A stretch of DNA of 35,047 nucleotides from Duncaniella sp. (GCF_029054785.1 NZ_JAIDEN010000150.1:1-35047), one strand, 5' to 3'. Positions 22,743 to 30,525 are shown, counted from the first letter of the stretch. The notes: generated from the sequence alone by a model not told the origin. A program made the numbers and translations.

Positions 22743-23636
22743 TCAGTTATCAAAGCTGCTCACGGTCCAGCCCATGTCCTGATAGTAGATGAAGCTGACG
22801 GAGATTGAACTGATGTAGTCCTGTTTGGGTGCGCCGAGCACATAGCCGAACGGAGTCTTGTCGCGGAAGGTTATGAGAGCAAGACATTTGCCCGTTCCGC
22901 TCTTGGCCATATCCTCGGAACAGCGCACTTCCTTGACTTTTTTCAGTTCGTAGTGTCCGAGGAGCATATTGTGTTCCTGAGTATAGGTTTTTGCACAGGC
23001 GGCATTATAGGCGGCGTTGGGATCTTTCTTGGCCGGCTCTGGAGCCTGTGCTGCTTCTGATTCACGGGTAGCCTCTTCGATGCCGGTCTCTTCAACTGCG
23101 GCAGAGTCGACCTCGACAACTTCTTCAGTGACAACTTCTTCTACGACCGGGTCCTCTGCCACTACGGTTGTTGTAGTCTCATAGTTGGTCATGTAGTCGG
23201 GGATTGTTTCCTCATAGTTTTCGTTGTCCTTGAAGTCTTTGATGATGTCCTCGCGTTTTGTGACCGGTTCTTCGATTTCCAGTTTTTTGCCCTCTTCGGT
23301 GAGCTGGACGCTTGCAAAGATGTGTTCTCTGTCAACCGTATAATATGTATATCCGCGCCAGTAGTCATAATTGCGTTTCTGGACCTTCTCAATGATAACC
23401 TCTGAGGTCAGAGTGATCATTCCGGCTGCTTTCAGACGCTGGAGATCAGTGAGTTCTGATTCACTGACTTCATAATAGCCGGTTTTGAACTGTTCGGTCG
23501 CAAAATTTTCAGCGAAGATAGCCTCTTTTTTAAGGGCCTTTTTAGCAGATGATGAGCTTAAAACAGAATCGTCACCACAGGAAGTCAGGCTTAGAATTAA
23601 GGTTGATGTTACCATCAGTGCAAGAAATTTTTTCAT
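22743..23636 (-). CDS. Lipoprotein with Glu/Val-rich spacer, function unknown
   Basis: The 297-residue protein has a lipoprotein signal peptide ending LSLTSC (Cys20). An N-terminal domain (about 30-150, rich in charged residues and aromatics, e.g. KRNYDYWRGYTYYTV) is followed by a low-complexity spacer of Glu, Val, Thr and Ala (about 155-205). A C-terminal domain ends with FIYYQDMGWTVSSFDN and contains two Cys (in NAACAKTY and VRCSED), which could form a disulfide, plus a third in GKCLAL. The spacer resembles a periplasm-spanning linker such as that of TonB. No family is recognised. A weak promoter-like match (TTTG, 22 bases, TACATTTA on the minus strand) lies upstream. It converges on nqrF. 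Confidence 0.75.
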   Translation of the reverse strand: MKKFLALMVTSTLILSLTSCGDDSVLSSSSAKKALKKEAIFAENFATEQFKTGYYEVSESELTDLQRLKAAGMITLTSEVIIEKVQKRNYDYWRGYTYYTVDREHIFASVQLTEEGKKLEIEEPVTKREDIIKDFKDNENYEETIPDYMTNYETTTTVVAEDPVVEEVVTEEVVEVDSAAVEETGIEEATRESEAAQAPEPAKKDPNAAYNAACAKTYTQEHNMLLGHYELKKVKEVRCSEDMAKSGTGKCLALITFRDKTPFGYVLGAPKQDYISSISVSFIYYQDMGWTVSSFDN

Positions 23637-23851
23637 AGATTGGTGTGTTAATGATGATTAAAAAGTGTATCGGTCTAAATGTACGGTAATTATATTATAT
23701 TCGAACAAATTGTTTGCATATTTTAAATATAATTAACCAAAAGCCCGATGGAGGTAACTATTCAGCGATTCAAACAGCTTGATTGCAAGCAAGTTGTAGT
23801 AGGATGCCCCCGGAGCATCCGCCGGTTTTATGGTTCATTAACCTCGTTTTC

Positions 23852-23871
23852 GGATGCACCATGGTGCATCC
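23852..23871. repeat. Perfect 20-bp palindrome
   Basis: GGATGCACCA is followed immediately by its reverse complement TGGTGCATCC. With the following CTAC, its reverse complement begins GTAGGGATGC, nearly matching the GTAGGATGC start of the hairpin at 23799-23820 in the opposite orientation. Confidence 0.7.
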
Positions 23872-23920
23872 CTACCCTGATAATGAGGCTATTATATTGG
23901 CAATATTCGCTGAATAGTGA

Positions 23921-23969
23921 CCGATGGAGGCGTGATCTGCTGACTTTTTGCAGATTACGCCTCCATCGG
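23921..23969 (+). terminator. Strong hairpin, possible terminator
   Basis: The 20-base arms 23921-23940 and 23950-23969 pair with one G-T mismatch around a 9-base loop, followed on the plus strand by GCTTTT. There is no gene upstream on the plus strand. Read on the minus strand, it lies 51 bases past the nitroreductase stop but lacks a T tract there. Confidence 0.45.
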
Positions 23970-24019
23970 GCTTTTATCGGTTTGAGATTTGTCCGGAGGG
24001 TGTGGCCTCGGATAAACTT

Positions 24020-24610
24020 CTATTTGATGAGCAGTTCTTCCAGAGGGCGTTTTGGGACGATATGGATGTCTGTTTCGGTGCGGTAGTAGCGTATATCGGC
24101 CTCGGTAGTCCCGTCGGTATCGGTTAGTTCGACAGTTTCAGCCGGATAGCCTAAAGCCAGGACATGGAGCGGCTTGTAGCGTTGGGGCAGTTGCAGCGCT
24201 TCTGAGAGAGCGGCGGCATTGAATGCTTTTATTATACATCCGTGGATGCCGAGAGAGGCCGCTCCGAGGGTCAGGGTTTCGAGATGCAGTCCGTCGTCAC
24301 ACAGACAGTCGGATGTCAGCCGGGTGTCAAGACATTGCACAAGATAGGCTGCCGGACGTTCGTTTTCGGCAGGCCCGTCCCAGTCTGTGAGATAGCCGGC
24401 CCATTTAAGGGATGGAAACAGACGGTTGCATTCATCGGCTGACACCACAGTCCGATAGCGCAACGGCTGGAGGTTACGGCCTGACGCACAATAGCGAACC
24501 AAGTCAACCAGTCGGGTCAGGGTGTCTTCTCCGATGGCCCGTGAGCTGTCGAAACGCCTTATGGAACGGTTGCTTTTGAGCAATGCTTTCAGATCGTCGA
24601 AATTTGTCAT
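24020..24610 (-). CDS. Nitroreductase family protein
   Basis: This is an FMN-dependent nitroreductase-fold protein of 196 residues from Met14 of the longest frame. That longest frame begins with a GTG at 24649, but the extra 13 residues (IFIKQFLKHDSK...) are unlike the family start, and the ATG at 24610 gives MTNFDDLKALLKSNRSIRRF. The N-terminal RSIRRF is the conserved FMN-phosphate motif, and the central CASGRNLQPLRY matches the usual (S)xxNxQPxxf segment. The LGAASLGIHGCIIKAF region and the C-terminal ALGYPAE are also typical. It probably reduces small substrates with NAD(P)H; the substrate is unknown. It trails the CAZyme genes by 74 bases and may share their transcript. Confidence 0.88.
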   Translation of the reverse strand: MTNFDDLKALLKSNRSIRRFDSSRAIGEDTLTRLVDLVRYCASGRNLQPLRYRTVVSADECNRLFPSLKWAGYLTDWDGPAENERPAAYLVQCLDTRLTSDCLCDDGLHLETLTLGAASLGIHGCIIKAFNAAALSEALQLPQRYKPLHVLALGYPAETVELTDTDGTTEADIRYYRTETDIHIVPKRPLEELLIK

Positions 24611-24624
24611 CTTGCTGTCATGTT

Positions 24625-24637
24625 TTAGAAACTGTTT
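24625..24637. repeat. TTAGAAACTGTTT motif, copy 1
   Basis: The same 13 bases recur at 30436-30448 in the leader of the histidine kinase gene. This copy lies just upstream of the preferred nitroreductase start. It resembles the AAGAGGTTGTTT motif of other gaps (xxGTTT core). The function is unknown. Confidence 0.35.
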
Positions 24638-24684
24638 AATAAATATCACCGATAGGGAGGGCTGTAACCGGGCGGATTTTTCTC

Positions 24685-26115
24685 TTATTCCCAGTCGTCG
24701 GTGCGGAAAGGTATCAGAGGAAGATAGTTTCCTGCATGGAGATTTCCGGGGAGGAAGTCTTTCCAGCCATAGCGAACGGCTACCGGATCGGGGACTTTCT
24801 TGCTTGAGACAACCATCTCATTGGTCTGCCAGTGGAGCCAGACTGAGTCGGCGGGATGGAACACTTTGTCAGGACCGGCGATCTCGAAACCTTGGATGTC
24901 ATAGTTGCGGCAGATGCCGTCACAGGGAGAATCAATGGCAACCCATGCCGCACCGTCTTTGAACCGGTGGCTCTTGTAGACGGGGCTCTGAGCCGGGAAT
25001 TGTTTTTTGTCGTATGTCTTGTTGAGGATCAGATCGCAGAGACGCTTGCCGGCTGAGGCCTTGTCGGAGGGATGGATGTTGAATCGTTCGTGAGGCTTGA
25101 CAAGGTCGTTTGTGCAGATGATCCCGCTGTTCGGAATTCTTTCAATGGCCTTTCTCTGAGCTTCGCGCAGCAAGGGGGCTTTTCCGGTTTCGGAAGGATC
25201 GCCGTATTCGTAAGGTGCGATCTCCACGCTGTAAAATGGGATGTCGCCGATGGCTATCTGTTCTCTCCAGTGCTTGACCATTGCTTCAAGACGCTCGGCG
25301 TAAGTCCGGTAGGTCGAGACGTTGGAGCATCCCTGATACCACAGGATTCCTTTGTAAGTATAATCCTTTATGGGTACAAACATTGCGTTGTACATCAGCA
25401 GCGGACGCAGATAGTGGACAATCGGTTCAACGTCTTTCGGATCAAGCGAGACATCGGGATAGGTTTCGAGCAGCTCACGCGGTGTCCAGCTTTCGACTTT
25501 AGCTCCTCCGTAGGCTGCGCTGACTATGCCGACGGGGACATTGAGCACATTGCTCATCCTTTTGGCGAGATGCCATGCCAGAGCGCTGAATTCGGTCGCT
25601 GTCTCAGGCGAGGGGACAGCCCATGAGGCATTGACTGAGTCAAGCGGAGTGTAGCTTTGGGTCAGCGGCACGGTGAAGAACCGGACTTTGTCGGCCTGTT
25701 CGCGGGAAGATGCGATTTCGTCATAGCCCCCTTCGGTGCAGCATCCGGGAAAACCTTTCAGCGGCATCTGCATGTTGGACTGACCCGATGCAAGCCATAC
25801 TTCTCCGACAAGCACATTGGAGACTGTCAGAGGTTCGCCGTCGCTGATGGTGATGGTGTGTTTGTCGAAGCTGCCGGCAGGAGTGTCGACAGCCACACAC
25901 CATTTTCCTGTGCGGTCAGTAGTTGTGGAGTAGGGCATATTGTTCCATGATGGAGTCACGACAACAGTAGCGCCGGGATCAGCTTCGCCGAAAATGCGGG
26001 CGTGGGAATTCTGTTGCAGAACCATATTGTCGCCGATCATTGCCGATGGTTTTACTTTTGCATAATCGTTCAAGGCGATCATTGCCAGTGAAATTGCGAT
26101 TAATGATTTTTTCAT
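24685..26115 (-). CDS. Secreted sialate O-acetylesterase-like SGNH esterase
   Basis: The 476-residue protein has a signal peptide (MKKSLIAISLAMIALNDYA). It belongs to the SASA/DUF303 group of carbohydrate esterases. WLASGQSNMQMPL (108-119) carries the nucleophile Ser113. ILWYQGCSN (257-265) is the family's WYQGE-like block, with Cys where Glu is usual. TNDLV (336-340) and NIHPSDK (346-352) hold the likely Asp/His partners (His348). Such enzymes remove acetyl groups from sialic acid or from plant sugars such as xylan. Beside GH43 and GH31 genes, de-acetylation of a plant or host oligosaccharide is likely. The start is nine bases after the GH43 stop, so the two are in one operon. Confidence 0.88.
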   Translation of the reverse strand: MKKSLIAISLAMIALNDYAKVKPSAMIGDNMVLQQNSHARIFGEADPGATVVVTPSWNNMPYSTTTDRTGKWCVAVDTPAGSFDKHTITISDGEPLTVSNVLVGEVWLASGQSNMQMPLKGFPGCCTEGGYDEIASSREQADKVRFFTVPLTQSYTPLDSVNASWAVPSPETATEFSALAWHLAKRMSNVLNVPVGIVSAAYGGAKVESWTPRELLETYPDVSLDPKDVEPIVHYLRPLLMYNAMFVPIKDYTYKGILWYQGCSNVSTYRTYAERLEAMVKHWREQIAIGDIPFYSVEIAPYEYGDPSETGKAPLLREAQRKAIERIPNSGIICTNDLVKPHERFNIHPSDKASAGKRLCDLILNKTYDKKQFPAQSPVYKSHRFKDGAAWVAIDSPCDGICRNYDIQGFEIAGPDKVFHPADSVWLHWQTNEMVVSSKKVPDPVAVRYGWKDFLPGNLHAGNYLPLIPFRTDDWE

Positions 26116-26124
26116 GATTAGCAG

Positions 26125-27702
26125 TTATTGTTTAGGTGTGTAGTCAAAATAGTCGAATGTTCCATCGCCTTTGCCGTCAGGCGATGTGGCATAGAGGCCG
26201 ATGAACGTGCCGGTGAATCCTCCGGCTGTCTCTGTCGAGAGATAGCGGGTGTTCATCGAGCCGAGTTCCTGATAGCTTTTGCCATTGTCAAGAGAGGCCG
26301 AGAAGATGTAGACGGTCGGCGAGGCTGTCACGCGCAGTATGACCGATTTCTGCTTTGCTGGCAGTTCAATCTGTTTTTCGATGTGGGTCAGCTCGTTCAG
26401 CCGGTAGCGGAGGGTCACGGCTTGTTTACCGTCTGGGCGGGCTGTAATATAAAGATCATAGTGTGAGGGCTCGGACGCATAGACCGTAAGCCCGGCTTCA
26501 CTTTCGGCAGATGATCCGTTCAGGCTGACTGAGGTTGATGCGCTGAACCCGATGTGTTCCTGACGCCGCAAAAGCATTGATGGAGATTCCTGTGAATTGT
26601 CAAGAGTCACGGGGCTGCACCTGATTTTAAATTTGCCTTTGCCCCAGCTGTAATTCTCAGCCTTGGGATTGCGCAGCCAGACCCATTCGTAGCCGATTTT
26701 TTCGTTGTCAAAATTGTCACGCATCTTTTTCGTTGCGGTCTGAGACAGCGGAAGGGTAGGACAATCCATGTCGAGACTGATTGTGCCGTTGCCGTTGACC
26801 ACCGGCCAAGCGTTTTCGTCCCATCTGACCGGGGCTAAAAATGTTTCACGCCCCAGAAGATGGTGGGCACCGTTCTGCTGGCGGAAACCGAGGCAGACAA
26901 GCCACCACGAGCCGTCAGGAGCCTGGACGAGATCAGCGTGGCCAGTCCCCTGGATCGGATTGTTTTGGGCGGCACGGTTGAAGTGGCAGAGTATCGGATT
27001 TGACGGATTCGGCGAATAAGGTCCCGTTATCTCCCGGCTGCGGGCTATTGTGACGCTGTGGCCCATTTCAGTACCACCTTCTGCTATTAGAAGATAATAC
27101 CATCCGTCTTTTTTATAGATATGCGGAGCCTCAGGATGTCTGCCTCCTGTCCCGTCCCAGATCCGGCGGCTTTCGCCAAGCTGCTCTCCGCTTAGAGGAT
27201 CAATCTCGCAGAGCCAGATGCCGACGTCAGGATTGCTGACCATATAGCATCTCCCGTCCTCAAAATAAAGCGAAGGGTCAATCCCTCCCTGTTTAAGCCA
27301 CACGGGATCGCTCCAGCCCTTGGACGGATCAGTGGTGTGGACAAGGAAATTGCCGCGGTCGGAGACATTGGTTGTGATCATGTAGAACCGGCCGCTGTCA
27401 TATCTGATTGTCGGGGCATAGATTCCGCCCCAGACATTGGCTTTATTCAGATTCAGCTGGCTTTCACGGTCAAGCACATGCCCGATCTGCTCCCAGTTGA
27501 CAAGATCTTTGCTGTGGTAAATCGGAACTCCCGGAAAATAGCAGAAAGAAGAATTCACCAAATAGAAATCATCGCCGACCGCTACCACCGACGGATCAGG
27601 GTGAAAGCCGGGAATAATCGGATTTCTGAATCCCTCGGCATTCATGTTACCGCAAAGCACACCGGCCGCAGCCAAAAAGAAGGATGGTAATAGTCGTTTC
27701 AT
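26125..27702 (-). CDS. Secreted glycoside hydrolase family 43 (beta-xylosidase/arabinofuranosidase type)
   Basis: GH43 enzymes use a five-bladed beta-propeller to remove xylose or arabinose from hemicellulose. I start at the ATG at 27702, which gives a normal signal peptide (MKRLLPSFFLAAAGVLCG); the longer frame adds 17 unlikely residues. Over 525 residues, the three catalytic acids are visible: Asp36 in GFHPDPSVV (base), Asp141 in GGIDPSLYF (pKa tuner) and Glu190 in GGRHPEAPH (acid). After the propeller (to about 330), the C-terminal part is a beta-sandwich typical of GH43 xylosidase-type proteins. It comes 101 bases after the GH31 stop and directly before the esterase. Exact sugar specificity is not deducible. 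Confidence 0.92.
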   Translation of the reverse strand: MKRLLPSFFLAAAGVLCGNMNAEGFRNPIIPGFHPDPSVVAVGDDFYLVNSSFCYFPGVPIYHSKDLVNWEQIGHVLDRESQLNLNKANVWGGIYAPTIRYDSGRFYMITTNVSDRGNFLVHTTDPSKGWSDPVWLKQGGIDPSLYFEDGRCYMVSNPDVGIWLCEIDPLSGEQLGESRRIWDGTGGRHPEAPHIYKKDGWYYLLIAEGGTEMGHSVTIARSREITGPYSPNPSNPILCHFNRAAQNNPIQGTGHADLVQAPDGSWWLVCLGFRQQNGAHHLLGRETFLAPVRWDENAWPVVNGNGTISLDMDCPTLPLSQTATKKMRDNFDNEKIGYEWVWLRNPKAENYSWGKGKFKIRCSPVTLDNSQESPSMLLRRQEHIGFSASTSVSLNGSSAESEAGLTVYASEPSHYDLYITARPDGKQAVTLRYRLNELTHIEKQIELPAKQKSVILRVTASPTVYIFSASLDNGKSYQELGSMNTRYLSTETAGGFTGTFIGLYATSPDGKGDGTFDYFDYTPKQ

Positions 27703-27803
27703 CTTCGAAGTAGATTTGTAGTCGCTTGTTTTAGACAACAATACATAATGCACAGCGAAGATACGAAAATTTTGTCAGGATTTCTGTCTTTTATTGTTTT
27801 ATG

Positions 27804-30185
27804 TCATCTGATTTCGATTGAGAGTGGTCTGGAGACTGTCCATTTGGTCGTGAATGTCAGAAGCGAGCGGGTGGGGTCATATTTCCATGCGCCACGCCGG
27901 AGGGGTCGGTTGTCAATAGTGACGGAGGAGGGATCGCCGTCAATGAGATAGACGTTGAACGTCAGTTCCTTTGTCTCAGGTGCTCCACGATAGGTGCCTT
28001 TTGCTGAGACTTCGATGTTTATGCCTTCAATTGTCGCGTCAGCCTTGAAGCGGACGAGTGAATAGGCGCCGTCGGTCAGTGAGGATGGCGATTTGCGGTC
28101 ATCTTCGAAAAGGGTGTATTCCGATTCGCCGAGATAGGGATAATAGTTAACCGAGTAGCGGTCCGTGCGGTAGTCTTCGGTAGATCCCATTTTATAATCC
28201 GCTTGCGGAATGATAGCACCCGCGCGCACAAAGAGCGGCAGAATTTCAAGTGGAGCAGGGTAGCTGATGGTGTCGCCTCCGTGGTAGATCTTGCCGGGGC
28301 TGTTATAGTCAACCCACATTCCGTCCGAAAAGACAATCCGGCGTTCAGTCGTTCCTTGTGTCAGGACGGGGGCGACAAGGATGTCTCTTCCCCAGAGATA
28401 TTCGTCTGTGATGTCGTCATATTTGTCTGATCCGGCGCTGTAATAGTTGAGCGGGCGGACAAGCGGCTGGCCTTCTGAGGCGTTTTCGAAGGCGAGGGTA
28501 TAGTTGTATGGCAACCATCTGTAACGTTCTTTGATCAGAGGGAGGATTATATCCTGCTGGGCCGGATAATTGTAAGGTTCGGCTGTCGACTGTGCATGGG
28601 TGCGGAGAACCGGCGAGAATGTGCCGAGCTGAAGCCAGCGGACATAGAGTTCGGGGTCATAAGGCGCTGCCGGGTCAATAGCGAATCCGCCGACATCGTG
28701 GCTCATATAGCCCAGGCCGCTGAGGCCGGAATTGAGCATGATGGTGATCTGCGGTTGCAGGCCACCCCAGGATCGGGAGACATCGGTGGACCAGGGATAG
28801 ACGCTGTGGCGTTGCAATCCGGTGGTGCCTCCGCGCATCATCGTCATCAGGCGGCGGTCGGGAAATCCGTTTGCATACAAGTCGGCGATGATCGAGCTCC
28901 AGTCATTGCCGTAGTGGTTGTGGTATTCGCGGGCAGTCAGACCATTGGCATGGATTCCGCTTTCAGGATGGACTTCCGGTTCGCCGAGATCGCCCCACCA
29001 GCCTCCGACACCTTCGAGTGTCAGCTGTTTGTAGCGATCGCTCATCCAGGCGCGTGTGTCGGGGTTCGAAACGTCGAACATGCCGCCTTCGCCGACCCAG
29101 ATCCGGACTTCCTGCGGGCCTCCGGTCGAGTCTTTGACCATCATCCCCTTGGAGGCAAGCTCATTGTAGTTGGCGAGGGCGCGGCCGTTGCGGAGAATGT
29201 AGGGCTGAGAGATCAGAATTGTGTTGACGTTTTTTGATTTGAGGTCTGAGAGCATCTTTTTGTGATCGGGCCATTGGTCCGGATCCCAAGCCAGACGGCC
29301 CATGTCTTCCTCTTTGCCATACCAGTAGAGATCGAGGACGATGCCGTCAAGCGGATAGCCTGCGCGTTTCAGAGTGTCGACAACTCCGAGAGTCTCCTTC
29401 TGGGTGCGGTAGCCGTATTTTGATGTGATGTATCCCAAAGCCCAGAGCGGAGGGAGTTTCTGGCGTCCGGTCAGAGCCGAAAGTTCGCGGGTCACTCCTG
29501 ACAAAGATCCGGCTCCATTGATGAAATAGTAGGAGACAGGGGCTGATGACTCGGTGGTGTAGACAATCGGGTTTGACATTATCATTTTTGCGGCGGCAAA
29601 GTCATCGAACACCACGGCATAGCCGTTGGACGAAAGGAAGAGCGGCATGGTGATGTTCATCTGGCGGATGCGTTCTTCACCGGCGGTATAGCCATAGTTC
29701 TGCTTGTTGTACATCACAAGCGTGTCACCTGCGAGATTGAAACTGAAGCCGCGTTCGCCTGCGCCATAGAACGAACCTTGACCGACTGTCGAAAGTTCCA
29801 GCCGCTGCTGTCCGTCAGTCATGGAGCGCAGTCCGTTGTCGCTGACCGTGCGGTTTGGACCGGCGGCTATGTCGACAGCTCCTGAGACACTGTCGATGCG
29901 GACCACTATGCCTCCTCCGGTGGTCATGACGCAGACTCCGGGAGCGGTGCTGACCGATACATTTCCTGTCGCTGTTTTCAGTACGGAGGTGTCTGTTGCC
30001 GGAAGAGTCTCTCCGGCGGCATAGTTGCTGACCTTGATGATATTGTTGTTGACAGCGCAGACGTTTACAACTCTGCCTTCAGGAGTCTGCACGGTGACGT
30101 CTCTGACCTGAGCCACGGCATTTACTCCGAGAAATGCCGAAAGTGTGAGCGTGGCAATGGCCCTCACCTGATCGTTGATTTTCAT
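27804..30185 (-). CDS. Secreted glycoside hydrolase family 31 (alpha-glucosidase/transglucosylase-like)
   Basis: The 793-residue protein has a signal peptide (through about residue 25, GVNAVAQ). An N-terminal beta-sandwich leads into a GH31 (beta/alpha)8 barrel that starts near LPPLWALGYITSKYGYR. The nucleophile is most likely Asp399 in GWWGDLGEPE. The acid/base is Asp468 in YPWSTDVSRSWGG. The spacing of 69 residues and the WGDLGEPE form resemble the alpha-glucosidase/4-alpha-transglucosylase branch (Cellvibrio Agd31B type) rather than classic alpha-xylosidases; this subgroup call is from memory and less sure. C-terminal beta domains follow (DKYDDITDEYLWGRDILVAPVL). It is the first gene of the minus-strand cluster, with a -7 box about 45 bases upstream. 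Confidence 0.92.
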   Translation of the reverse strand: MKINDQVRAIATLTLSAFLGVNAVAQVRDVTVQTPEGRVVNVCAVNNNIIKVSNYAAGETLPATDTSVLKTATGNVSVSTAPGVCVMTTGGGIVVRIDSVSGAVDIAAGPNRTVSDNGLRSMTDGQQRLELSTVGQGSFYGAGERGFSFNLAGDTLVMYNKQNYGYTAGEERIRQMNITMPLFLSSNGYAVVFDDFAAAKMIMSNPIVYTTESSAPVSYYFINGAGSLSGVTRELSALTGRQKLPPLWALGYITSKYGYRTQKETLGVVDTLKRAGYPLDGIVLDLYWYGKEEDMGRLAWDPDQWPDHKKMLSDLKSKNVNTILISQPYILRNGRALANYNELASKGMMVKDSTGGPQEVRIWVGEGGMFDVSNPDTRAWMSDRYKQLTLEGVGGWWGDLGEPEVHPESGIHANGLTAREYHNHYGNDWSSIIADLYANGFPDRRLMTMMRGGTTGLQRHSVYPWSTDVSRSWGGLQPQITIMLNSGLSGLGYMSHDVGGFAIDPAAPYDPELYVRWLQLGTFSPVLRTHAQSTAEPYNYPAQQDIILPLIKERYRWLPYNYTLAFENASEGQPLVRPLNYYSAGSDKYDDITDEYLWGRDILVAPVLTQGTTERRIVFSDGMWVDYNSPGKIYHGGDTISYPAPLEILPLFVRAGAIIPQADYKMGSTEDYRTDRYSVNYYPYLGESEYTLFEDDRKSPSSLTDGAYSLVRFKADATIEGINIEVSAKGTYRGAPETKELTFNVYLIDGDPSSVTIDNRPLRRGAWKYDPTRSLLTFTTKWTVSRPLSIEIR

Positions 30186-30229
30186 ATACGGATGTGTTTT
30201 TTAGACTGATAATAAAATTTTACGCACCG

Positions 30230-30237
30230 CAAATATA
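30230..30237 (-). promoter_or_regulatory. -7 box for the GH31-GH43-esterase cluster
   Basis: TATATTTG on the minus strand matches TAnnTTTG, 45 bases before the GH31 start. No TTTG is seen at the -33 distance, which suggests an activator-dependent promoter, as is common for sugar-use genes. Confidence 0.45.
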
Positions 30238-30381
30238 ATAAAAATCACGATAATAGCCGTTGATTCGGACTGCTAAAATTCCGATGTAGGTCTGTTTTAT
30301 TGCCAGGGACGGGTGTCGGAGCGACGGTTTGAGGCGATTTCATCGGCTGTTCATGGGATTTTTCGGCCTGTTGGTTTAATC

Positions 30382-30415
30382 TTTGATGTGAGTTGTCGCT
30401 TTTTTGGTAACTTTA
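30382..30415 (+). promoter_or_regulatory. Weak promoter match for the lytS-like gene
   Basis: TTTG (30382-30385), 22 bases and TAACTTTA (30408-30415) fit the consensus with one -7 mismatch and a slightly long spacer. The predicted leader of about 105 bases contains the nested hairpin. Confidence 0.3.
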
Positions 30416-30440
30416 CGCAAATATTTTAAACAATCTTAGA

Positions 30441-30503
30441 AACTGTTTGAATTTATGTGATGCAGACTCCTCAAAAGCAGAGGAATATGAGTCTCAAACA
30501 GTT
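30441..30503 (+). promoter_or_regulatory. Nested hairpin in the lytS-like leader
   Basis: AACTGTTTGA (30441-30450) pairs perfectly with TCAAACAGTT (30494-30503). Inside, AGACTC (30464-30469) can pair with GAGTCT (30489-30494), and CCTC (30469-30472) with GAGG (30480-30483). The structure ends 22 bases before the ATG, so it could gate translation or bind a regulator. Confidence 0.5.
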
Positions 30504-30525
30504 CCTTAAAATCAGATAACAAATA

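Larger units (their letters stand above)
23739..23975. repeat. 237-base element of nested inverted repeats, MITE-like or structured RNA
   Basis: The ends AAAAGCCCGATGGAGG (23739-23754) and CCTCCATCGGGCTTTT (23960-23975) are a perfect 16-bp terminal inverted repeat. Just inside, ACTATTCAGCG (23757-23767) pairs with CGCTGAATAGT (23908-23918), another perfect 11 bp. Inside these lie three local hairpins: GCTTG/CAAGC (23777-23790), GGATGC/GCATCC (23802-23820) and a 20-bp palindrome at 23852-23871. Part of the outer arm is repeated at 23921-23930. No transposase or clear target-site duplication is seen. It could be a non-autonomous mobile element, a REP-type repeat cluster or a stable non-coding RNA. 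The structure is plain in the sequence; its nature is inferred. Confidence 0.7.
23637..24019. other. 383-base non-coding region holding a nested repeat element
   Basis: No convincing gene is present. A plus-strand frame (23748-24086) has no family features and runs through the inverted repeats. AT-rich DNA (23637-23738) leads into the structured element at 23739-23975, and about 45 bases separate that from the nitroreductase stop. Confidence 0.7.
30186..30525. other. Divergent control region between GH31 and lytS-like genes
   Basis: This 340-base gap has no gene. It contains the leftward -7 box at 30230-30237, a weak rightward promoter at 30382-30415 and a nested hairpin in the rightward leader (30441-30503). 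Confidence 0.6.

Noticed and set aside
23748..24086. 112-codon plus-strand frame
   Set aside because: It runs through the nested inverted repeats and into the end of the nitroreductase gene on the opposite strand; it has no family features.
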